Assembly: GCA_018266105.1 (NCBI GenBank) | Contig: JAFEBA010000016.1 | Coordinates: 72,666 to 136,665, forward strand | Direction: 5' to 3' | Source: a bacterium | GTDB lineage: Bacteria; Vulcanimicrobiota; Xenobia; Xenobiales; JADMJV01 | Length of the DNA: 64,000 bases | Part shown: positions 58,071 to 64,000 of the stretch, piece after piece | How positions within the stretch are numbered: position 1 is the stretch's first letter | Layout: each line of letters begins with the position of its first letter | Notes under the pieces: model-generated | The model's input: the letters and a program-made list of their open reading frames with translations, nothing else | What the model was told of the DNA's origin: nothing | The model's database searches: none | Made by a program: the position numbers and the translations under genes

Positions 58071-59365
58071 CGACAAAGCTCGACCAGTTGCTCGGCCATG
58101 TAGTCCAGCATCTCGTCGTTCAGGCCAGGCCAGACTCCCACGTAGAAGGAGCGCTTCATGGTGATGTTGGTGTGATGCAGGTCGCCCACCACCCGTTTGG
58201 GCAGGGCCAGATAAGCCGGCTGCTTGGTCAGGTTGCCGCCAAAGAGCAGCCGGGTGCCAATTTTGCGCTGGCCCAGTTGTTCCAAAAGCCACGGGCGTGA
58301 AATACGCTCGCCCTTCAGGGTGAGCAAGAATCCGAACCAGGAAGGTTCGGCCTGGGGTAACCAACCGGGAAGTTCAAAGAAGTCCTCAGCGCCGCGTCGG
58401 CGTAAAGCCGAGGCCAGGAAATTAAAGTTGTGGCGGCGTTTTTGGATAAAATCATCCAGGCGTTGCAGCTGAGAAAGACCCAGGCTGGCCTGCATATCGG
58501 TGGCTTTCAAATTGTAGCCGATATGCGAGTAGATATACTTGTGGTCGTAGCCTTCCGGGAGTTCGCCCATTTGCCAGCCGTAGCGTTTGCCACAGGTGTC
58601 TTCGCAACCGGGAGCGCAGTAGCAGTCGCGTCCCCAGTCTCGAAAGCTTTCGGCGATTTTCTTCAAATACGGACGAGAAGTCATCACCGCTCCGCCTTCA
58701 CCGGTGGTGATGTGATGAGCAGGATAGAAGCTGCAGGTGGACAGGTCCCCCCGGTTGCCGACATGCTCGCCGTTGAGGCGCGCTCCCAGGGCGTCGCAGC
58801 AGTCCTCGACCAGCCACATGTTGTGCTGCTTGCAAAGCTCAGAGATGGCCAGAGAATCAAATGGATTTCCCAGGGTGTGAGCGGCCATCACCAGGCGGGT
58901 CTTGGGGCCAATGGCGGCCGCGACACCCTCGGGGGTAAGATTGTGCGTTTTCGGGTCCACGTCCACGAAGACGGGCACCAGCCCGTGCTGGATGGCAGGA
59001 TTGACCGTGGTGGGAAAGCCCGCCGCCGGCGTGATGAACTCATCGCCCGGGCGCAGCTGGCGATCGCCTAAAGTGGGGCTGGTCAGGCTGGCGAAGGCCA
59101 GCAAATTGGCGCTGGAGCCGGAATTCACCAGCAAGGAGAAGCGGGCACCCCAGTAGGCGGCGAATTTTCGCTCGAATTGCTCGGAAAAGCGTCCCGCCGT
59201 CAGCCACATGTCCAGCGATGAATCCAACAGGTTGCGCAGGTCCGAGGCGTCCAGCACTTTGCCGTTGGCCGGCAGCGAGGTTTGGCCGGGCACAAATTCC
59301 CGGGCCGCGAACTGCTCGGCGAAATAGTCTTCGGCCAGAGCCAGAATTTGCTCGCGCTTGTTCAT
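58052..59365 (-). CDS. rfbH: CDP-4-dehydro-6-deoxyglucose 3-dehydratase (E1)
   Basis: 437 residues from the ATG at 59365 (ATGA overlap with the GT2 gene), exactly the usual RfbH length. The aminotransferase-fold Lys is replaced by His217 in SFYPAHHITTGEGG, the mark of PMP-dependent E1 dehydrase. Four cysteines for the 2Fe-2S cluster are at 190, 248, 250 and 258, matching the known C-x57-C-x-C-x7-C spacing. With a reductase partner (E3) it removes the 3-hydroxyl of CDP-4-keto-6-deoxyglucose to give the CDP-3,6-dideoxy sugar. No E3 gene (ddhD/rfbI) is seen in the window. It belongs to the reverse run GT2, rfbH, reductase. Confidence 0.95.
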   Translation of the reverse strand: MNKREQILALAEDYFAEQFAAREFVPGQTSLPANGKVLDASDLRNLLDSSLDMWLTAGRFSEQFERKFAAYWGARFSLLVNSGSSANLLAFASLTSPTLGDRQLRPGDEFITPAAGFPTTVNPAIQHGLVPVFVDVDPKTHNLTPEGVAAAIGPKTRLVMAAHTLGNPFDSLAISELCKQHNMWLVEDCCDALGARLNGEHVGNRGDLSTCSFYPAHHITTGEGGAVMTSRPYLKKIAESFRDWGRDCYCAPGCEDTCGKRYGWQMGELPEGYDHKYIYSHIGYNLKATDMQASLGLSQLQRLDDFIQKRRHNFNFLASALRRRGAEDFFELPGWLPQAEPSWFGFLLTLKGERISRPWLLEQLGQRKIGTRLLFGGNLTKQPAYLALPKRVVGDLHHTNITMKRSFYVGVWPGLNDEMLDYMAEQLVELCRCCATR

Positions 59366-60348
59366 TTGAGTCGGGCTCGCTTCCCTCGGAAATTGATGCG
59401 TTCTTTTTCGATGACCAGGGGGCGATTCGTGACCCGCGTATGCACCGCCCCCAGGTATTCGCCCACCACTCCCAGGAAGAAAAGCTGGACCGAACTGATC
59501 CAAAAAACTCCAATCACGAGCGGAGCAATTCCCAGGGAAAAGCTGTTCCAGAAGACCAGCTTGGCGACCAAGTAACCCAGGCCAACCAGCAGACTGATCA
59601 GACTCAGCAGAAAGCCCAGGCCGGTGGTAAAACGCAGCGGCACTTTGGAGTGGCTGGTCATGCCCAGCATGGCCAGGTCAAAGAGAGTGTAGAAGTTGTT
59701 CTTCGTGATTCCGCGTTTGCGGATGGGTTGAAAATAGGGAATCTCGCAGATAGACCCGCCTGTTTCGCTGACCAGGCCACGCAAATAGGGGTAGGGCTCT
59801 CCGAATTTTTGCAGGCGGCGGATCACCGAACGGTCGTAGAGGCCGAAGCCGGTAAAGTTCTGCACCAGGTGCACTTCTGCGAATTGAGCCAGCACCTTGT
59901 AGTAAAGGCGGCGCAGCATATACATGGGCTTGGCTTCTTCACTACCCACCTTGACTCCGACCACGATCTGAAAGCCGTCTTCCCATTTACGCAGGAAGTC
60001 GGCCAGCATTTCAGGCGGGTCCTGTAGATCCGAGACCATCAAAATGCGAGCCGCCCCCCGAGCTTCGCAGAGCGCGTGAACGGGTGAGCGCAGGTGCCCA
60101 AAGTTGCGAGCATTGATGATCACTTTGACCCGTTGATCGTCCGCCGCCAAGCTCCTCAATACGCTCACGGTCTGGTCAGTTGAGGCGTTGTCAATGAAGA
60201 TATGCTCGTAGCGGTAGTCGCTTTCCGACTCCATCACGGCCCTGACGCGCCGATAGAGTTCAACCACGTTCATTTCCTCATTGAAGCAGGGCGTGATGAT
60301 GCTGATCAGGCGCTTGCGCGCCGGTTGGGTGGCTTGATCCTGTTGCAA
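59362..60348 (-). CDS. Glycosyltransferase family 2 with C-terminal membrane helices (GtrB/ArnC-like)
   Basis: 328 residues from a TTG at 60348; the longer frame overlaps the divergent rfbF gene. The GT2 domain shows ISIITPCFNEEMNVVELYRRV, FIDNASTDQTV and SDLQDPPEML with its DxD-like motif. Two C-terminal helices (TGLGFLLSLISLLVGLGYL and IGVFWISSVQLFFLGVVGEYLGA) mark the polyprenyl-phosphate glycosyltransferase type. It may load a sugar onto undecaprenyl phosphate for later transfer in the periplasm. It is divergent from rfbF (54 bp apart) and coupled to rfbH by ATGA. Confidence 0.86.
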   Translation of the reverse strand: MQQDQATQPARKRLISIITPCFNEEMNVVELYRRVRAVMESESDYRYEHIFIDNASTDQTVSVLRSLAADDQRVKVIINARNFGHLRSPVHALCEARGAARILMVSDLQDPPEMLADFLRKWEDGFQIVVGVKVGSEEAKPMYMLRRLYYKVLAQFAEVHLVQNFTGFGLYDRSVIRRLQKFGEPYPYLRGLVSETGGSICEIPYFQPIRKRGITKNNFYTLFDLAMLGMTSHSKVPLRFTTGLGFLLSLISLLVGLGYLVAKLVFWNSFSLGIAPLVIGVFWISSVQLFFLGVVGEYLGAVHTRVTNRPLVIEKERINFRGKRARLK

Positions 60349-60402
60349 GCCCGCCCTGTTCCTCAGAAAGGTCCCTTTCCCTTGCGAGCGAACTGGCGCG
60401 CC

Positions 60403-61176
60403 ATGAAAGCACTGATCCTGGCGGGCGGCTACGGAACTCGATTGGCCGAGGAAACCGAAGTCAAGCCCAAACCCATGGCTGAAATCGGCGGCAAGCCGAT
60501 TCTCTGGCACATCATGAAGATTTATTCCCACTATGGAATTAATGAGTTTGTCATTTTGCTTGGTTACAAGGGTTATGTCATCAAGGAATACTTTGCAAAT
60601 TACTTTTTGCATCAGAGCGATGTGACCATCGATCTGGCCCAGAACAAGATGGAAATGCACGCCAACTCGAGTGAGCCATGGAAAGTCACGCTGATCGATA
60701 CGGGTCTGGATACCATGACCGGGGGCCGCGTTGCCCGAGCCCGCCAGCACGTGGGAGACCAACCGTTCCTGCTGACTTATGGGGATGGTGTCAGCGACAT
60801 CGATATTGGCGCTCTACTGGCTTTTCATCAATCCAGCGGAGGCCTGGTAACTCTGACCAGCGTTCAGCCTGAAGGCCGATTTGGAGCGGTGGAGTTGGGC
60901 AGCAATGACCGGGTGACTGGGTTTCTCGAGAAGCCAGAGGGGGACGGGCAGTGGATCAACGGCGGTTTCTTCGTCTGTCAGCCGGGTCTGTTTGAATTGC
61001 TTGAACACGACGGCACCATTTTGGAGCGAGAACCCCTGCAGACGCTGGCCAGCCGCGGCCAGCTTCACGCTTATCGTCACAGCGGATTCTGGCGCCCCAT
61101 GGATACTTTGCGCGACAAGCTCTACCTGAACGACCTGTGGCGGCGCAATCAGGCGCCCTGGAAGGTCTGGAGCTGA
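60403..61176 (+). CDS. rfbF: Glucose-1-phosphate cytidylyltransferase
   Basis: 257 residues, the standard RfbF length. KALILAGGYGTRLAEETEVKPKPM is the nucleotidyltransferase N-terminus with the CTP-binding Gly-rich loop, and the catalytic-metal region LLTYGDGVSDIDI and FEKPEG-like FLEKPEGDG follow. It converts glucose 1-phosphate and CTP to CDP-glucose, the entry to all CDP-3,6-dideoxyhexoses. ATG at 60403; the upstream frame lies in the GT2 gene. It is alone on the forward strand between reverse-strand genes of the same pathway, and overlaps rfbG by 28 bp at their 3' ends. Confidence 0.95.
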   Translation: MKALILAGGYGTRLAEETEVKPKPMAEIGGKPILWHIMKIYSHYGINEFVILLGYKGYVIKEYFANYFLHQSDVTIDLAQNKMEMHANSSEPWKVTLIDTGLDTMTGGRVARARQHVGDQPFLLTYGDGVSDIDIGALLAFHQSSGGLVTLTSVQPEGRFGAVELGSNDRVTGFLEKPEGDGQWINGGFFVCQPGLFELLEHDGTILEREPLQTLASRGQLHAYRHSGFWRPMDTLRDKLYLNDLWRRNQAPWKVWS

Positions 61177-62225
61177 AACTCCTCGATCTGCTTGTGGCAT
61201 AGGCCGCGGGCCGGGCTGCCCTGCAAGAATTCCTTTTGCCATTCCACCGTGGCCCGGAGCGCTCGCTCCAACTTCCAGCGAGGCCGCCAGGAGAGCTCGC
61301 CAGCTGCCTTGCTCACGTCCAATCTCAGCAAGCCTGCTTCGTGGGGGGCGTCCGTCTGCTGGGATAACTCCACCCGTGCATCCTCGCCCCAGAGCTCTCC
61401 AAGTCGTCGGGCCACCTGGCCGACTTCGGCGTGGCCCTCATCGCCGCTCGGTCCGAAGTTCCAGCCACACTCAAAACCTGGCCCGCCGGTGAGCTTTTGG
61501 GCCAGCAAAAGGTAGCCGGAGAGTGGTTCCAGCACGTGCTGCCAGGGCCTGACCGCTCTCGGGTAACGCAGTTGCACCGGCTGGCCGGCGGCGAAGGCGC
61601 GTAAGCAGTCCGGCACCAGGCGTTCGGCCGACCAGTCGCCTCCTCCAATCACGTTGCCGGCTCGTGCACTGGCCACCCGCACCCCCTGCTGGGCCAGGAA
61701 CGCACTGCGATAGCTGGCTGTCACAATCTCGGCGGCTGCCTTACTGGCGCTGTAAGGGTCGTGTCCCCCGAGTTGATCGGTCTCGCGGTATGGGTAGGCC
61801 CATTCCTGGTTTTGGTAGACCTTGTCGGTGGTGATGATGACTGCTGCTCTGACGCTGGACAGGCCACGTAGCGAATCCAACAGGTTGGCTGTGCCCAGCA
61901 CGTTGGTGGAAAAGGTGCCCAGCGGGTCGCGGTAGCTTTCGCGCACCAGCGGCTGAGCGGCCAGGTGAAAGACGATTTCGGGTTGAGCAGCACGGATTGC
62001 TTCACGCAACTGACTCAGGTTGGCCAGATCACCTCGGGTATCGCTGGCCAGGCCTCGGGCCACCTCGGCAGCCAGGTAGAGCGAGGGCTCGGTTTGTGGA
62101 TCCAGTGCATAGCCGTGCACCTCTGCTCCAAGCTGAGTGAGCCAGAGGGCCAGCCAGCTGCCTTTGAAACCCGTGTGGCCTGTCAGGAAGACCTTTCGTT
62201 TGTGCCAGAAAGACTGCTTGTCCAT
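61149..62225 (-). CDS. rfbG: CDP-glucose 4,6-dehydratase
   Basis: 358 residues, about the usual RfbG length. KVFLTGHTGFKGSWLALWL is the family N-terminus with NAD-binding glycines 16, 19 and 22. TTDKVYQN (catalytic Thr, Asp and Lys near 133-135) and YSASK (Tyr158, Lys162) complete the active site. It makes CDP-4-keto-6-deoxyglucose, the substrate of RfbH. It is convergent with rfbF and 1 kb upstream of the reverse run that contains rfbH. It starts at an ATG 75 bp after the stop of the small hypothetical gene on the same strand. Confidence 0.95.
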   Translation of the reverse strand: MDKQSFWHKRKVFLTGHTGFKGSWLALWLTQLGAEVHGYALDPQTEPSLYLAAEVARGLASDTRGDLANLSQLREAIRAAQPEIVFHLAAQPLVRESYRDPLGTFSTNVLGTANLLDSLRGLSSVRAAVIITTDKVYQNQEWAYPYRETDQLGGHDPYSASKAAAEIVTASYRSAFLAQQGVRVASARAGNVIGGGDWSAERLVPDCLRAFAAGQPVQLRYPRAVRPWQHVLEPLSGYLLLAQKLTGGPGFECGWNFGPSGDEGHAEVGQVARRLGELWGEDARVELSQQTDAPHEAGLLRLDVSKAAGELSWRPRWKLERALRATVEWQKEFLQGSPARGLCHKQIEEFQLQTFQGA

Positions 62226-62300
62226 GATTTGGCTCTTCGCCCGTCCCGACAGGGTCTTCCTTGCACCGGCAGGAGAGAGTGAGGAAGACCTCGGCTCTCC

Positions 62301-62696
62301 TCACACTCTCCTTGAAACCGCCCCGTTACTATTGAGCTTGAGCGATTCGGCCACGGATTTGGCCGTTTGAGCCGCCGCCGAGTCTCCTTTGGGAGTGGCT
62401 CGGGCAATCAGCACCAGACCTTTGCCGTCCTTGTTGTCCTCGCGAGCGAAATCCACCACCAGGTCCACGGTTTTGCCCTGGAAGTTGGCGGTGTACGTGA
62501 CGACGCGCAGGCCGACTCCATCTCGGGAGACGTCATGCTCGGTATTGACCTCGGTCAGGGCAGAAAGGCCCGGAAAGTGTGGGGCCAGGTGCTTGGCCAT
62601 CTTGGCCTGCACGTCATCCCAGGGACCATCTTTGACGATAGCAATGCGCGAGCTCTTGTCCGGGCTCTTCCAAGGGACTTGCGGCCCTCGAGTCAA
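62301..62696 (-). CDS. Hypothetical protein, possibly a truncated gene
   Basis: About 131 residues if started at the TTG at 62696. Frame use looks real to the stop at 62301: hydrophobic beta-like stretches VGLRVVTYTANFQGKTVDLVVDF and KGLVLIARATP. The frame continues upstream to 63095, but there it runs antisense to the methyltransferase gene with Arg/Pro-rich nonsense-like sequence. No ribosome-binding site or signal peptide is seen, and the start is only 11 bp from the divergent ATG at 62708. Gly/Asp-rich ends and the PsbP/DUF1795-like feel of the core suggest a remnant of a longer exported protein, but I cannot name a family. Confidence 0.45.
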   Translation of the reverse strand: MTRGPQVPWKSPDKSSRIAIVKDGPWDDVQAKMAKHLAPHFPGLSALTEVNTEHDVSRDGVGLRVVTYTANFQGKTVDLVVDFAREDNKDGKGLVLIARATPKGDSAAAQTAKSVAESLKLNSNGAVSRRV

Positions 62697-62707
62697 ACCC
62701 CGCAGCC

Positions 62708-63451
62708 ATGGACCTGAGCGAACTGGCGGCAATCCGCGCCTCGGGCCGAGAAGCCAGGCGGCATCCCTGGGAACTTTCTCGGGCCAACTTTGTGATTGCT
62801 CGCCTGGCCGGTCAAGTGCCCGAGGGCCGGCCCTTGCTCGACGTGGGCTGTGGAGACGCCTACATGTTAGGTCGCATCTGTCAGGCCTACCCCGGGCGCA
62901 GAGCCTTCGGCGTGGACACAGCTTATCGGGAGGACCTTGGGGTCGCTTCCCAGGCCACTCTGGTCTCTTCTCTTGATCAGTTACCCAAGGAGGCCGGTCC
63001 CGCCGGGCTGGTGTTGTTGATGGACGTGCTTGAACACGTCTCCGACCCGGCCGAGTTGATTGGCGACCTGGTGGCCCGGGGACTGGTCGATTCACAGACC
63101 CTCCTTTTCGTGACCGTGCCCGCCTGGCAGGTCCTCTATTGCAAGCGCGATCATTGGCTGGGTCACTATCGGCGTTATCGGGTCAGCCTTTTGAAAGAAC
63201 ATCTCAGCCAGGCCGGAATCCTCACCTCCGATTGTGGATATTTCTTTGCATCCTTGATTTTGGTGCGAGCCGTGGAGGTGGTGCTTGAGCGACTGGGCCT
63301 GCGCAGCACCGAAGATAAGGGCCTGGTGGGTTGGCGCGGCGGTCCCCGGCTTTTGCGTCTGCTCTCGGCCTGTCTTAATCTGGATGCCTGGCTCTGTCGA
63401 ACCCTTTCCTTGCCGGGGTTGACCTGCTATGCCTTGGGACGGCTGGCTTGA
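62708..63451 (+). CDS. SAM-dependent methyltransferase
   Basis: 247 residues. Class I methyltransferase core: LLDVGCGDAYMLGRI (motif I), AFGVDTAYR, GLVLLMDVLEHVSDP and LLFVTVPAWQVLYCKRDHWLGHYRRYR, the last typical of glycan-locus type 11/23 methyltransferases. The C-terminal region is helical. The stop overlaps the TTG start of the GT2 gene (TTGA), so the two are translated together. Methylation of a lipid-linked sugar is likely; the substrate is unknown. Confidence 0.87.
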   Translation: MDLSELAAIRASGREARRHPWELSRANFVIARLAGQVPEGRPLLDVGCGDAYMLGRICQAYPGRRAFGVDTAYREDLGVASQATLVSSLDQLPKEAGPAGLVLLMDVLEHVSDPAELIGDLVARGLVDSQTLLFVTVPAWQVLYCKRDHWLGHYRRYRVSLLKEHLSQAGILTSDCGYFFASLILVRAVEVVLERLGLRSTEDKGLVGWRGGPRLLRLLSACLNLDAWLCRTLSLPGLTCYALGRLA

Positions 63452-64000
63452 GCCCCGCTTTCGTGGTGGTCGTTCCTTGCTACAACGAGGAAAGCCGGCT
63501 GCCCCGGGCCACTCTGGAAGAATGGGCCGAGCGTCGCCCGGATTGGGCCTGGTTGCTGGTGGACGACGGCAGTCGAGACGGCACTCGCCAGCTTCTCACC
63601 GAACTGGCAAACCGGCACAACAACCTCCATTGCCTGACGCTGGCTCAGAATTCGGGAAAAGCCGAAGCCGTTCGTCAGGGCATCCTGGCCGCCCACCAGC
63701 AGTTCCAGCCCGAATGGTTATGCTATCTGGACGCGGATTTTGCCACCCCACCCCGCGAGATTGAGCGAATCTATGAACTTTACCGAGAGAAGAGTTATCA
63801 GCTGGTGCTTGGTTGTCGCTTGCAGCGACTGGGCGCGCGCATCACGCGCAAGAGTCTGCGCCACTACGTGGGACGCATCGCGGCTACGCTCATCAGTCTC
63901 ACTCTGCGCCTGCCCACCTACGATACTCAGTGTGGCGCCAAGCTGATCCGATCCGGGCTGGTCAGCACCGCTTTTGGCGACCCGTTTGGCAGTCGCTGGT
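63448..64000 (+). CDS. Glycosyltransferase family 2, DPM1-like (cut by window end)
   Basis: 184 residues are visible; the gene runs past the right edge. From the TTG at 63448 it reads SPAFVVVVPCYNEESRLPRA, then VDDGSRDGT, NSGKAEAVRQGI, YLDADFATPP (DxD metal motif) and TYDTQCGAKLI, the hallmark order of dolichyl/polyprenyl-phosphate mannosyl- or glucosyltransferases. The start overlaps the upstream methyltransferase by 4 bp. Whether it carries C-terminal membrane helices cannot be seen. Confidence 0.87.
   Translation, partial: MSPAFVVVVPCYNEESRLPRATLEEWAERRPDWAWLLVDDGSRDGTRQLLTELANRHNNLHCLTLAQNSGKAEAVRQGILAAHQQFQPEWLCYLDADFATPPREIERIYELYREKSYQLVLGCRLQRLGARITRKSLRHYVGRIAATLISLTLRLPTYDTQCGAKLIRSGLVSTAFGDPFGSRW

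Noticed and set aside
58071-58364. N-terminal extension of the SDR reductase
   Set aside because: It lies inside rfbH in another frame and is rich in Gly/Pro/Arg without family motifs.
60349-60762. N-terminal extension of the GT2 gene
   Set aside because: It runs antisense through the start of rfbF; the GT2 motif begins about a dozen residues after the TTG at 60348.
62697-63095. Upstream extension of the small reverse-strand gene
   Set aside because: This part is antisense to the methyltransferase coding region and reads as Arg/Pro-rich sequence without domain features.

Overview
This window is one continuous, gene-dense surface-polysaccharide locus from a diderm (Gram-negative-type) bacterium. 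An outer-membrane polysaccharide export protein (Wza type), a two-partner-secretion pair with an outer-membrane TpsB channel, and a Wzx flippase with Wzz and Wzy-type proteins all point to two membranes. The phylum cannot be fixed from sequence alone. The DNA looks moderately GC-rich by eye. About a third of the genes start at GTG or TTG. No tRNA, rRNA, CRISPR array, transposase or phage gene was seen, and no gene-free stretch exceeds about 150 bp. Strand switches are frequent, as if the locus was assembled from many small cassettes.

Layout. 1-7 kb: the 5' end of a UDP-GlcNAc 2-epimerase gene, an asparagine-synthetase-like amidotransferase, a transglutaminase-like protein, two membrane acyltransferases and an HPr-kinase-like ATPase. 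7-9.2 kb: a P-loop-less relative of that kinase, a tailless BY-kinase ATPase and an exported FecR-domain protein, closed by a strong terminator. 9.3-17 kb: a HisH/HisF/WbpG sugar amidination cassette running into a methyltransferase, a VOC protein, a second AsnB and a third acyltransferase. 17-30 kb: the assembly core, with four Wzz-like chain-length proteins, a WbaP/WcaJ-type initiating transferase, two Wzy/ligase-type membrane proteins, BY-kinase domains, a GT4 enzyme and a second FecR protein. 30-36 kb: a second WbpG-like amidotransferase, Wzx, a third AsnB and Wza.

36-39.5 kb is the most unusual part. It holds a second P-loop-less HprK-like protein, a nucleotidyltransferase-like protein, a protein joining a PqqD-like domain, an internal twin-arginine signal and a 14-cysteine exported domain, and an intact HprK-like ATPase. 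It looks like a peptide or protein maturation module inside the polysaccharide locus. 39.4-47.6 kb: glycosyltransferases, methyltransferases (one fused to a GT), a polysaccharide deacetylase, an SGNH hydrolase and two CAP-domain proteins. 47.6-55.4 kb: a reverse-strand run of HTH protein, receiver-metallohydrolase fusion, L,D-transpeptidase, TpsB, TpsA and a third CAP protein. 55.4-62.2 kb: genes for a CDP-3,6-dideoxyhexose (RfbF, RfbG, RfbH) plus a TPP enzyme and a reductase that together match the logic of CDP-yersiniose (branched-chain sugar) synthesis. 62.3-64 kb: a small hypothetical gene, a methyltransferase and a GT2 enzyme cut by the window end.

Inferred overall function: synthesis of amidated or amidinated, acylated, probably branched-sugar-containing glycans; their initiation on a lipid carrier, flipping, polymerisation and export; and co-encoded exported proteins that may be sensors, adhesins or wall-remodelling partners.
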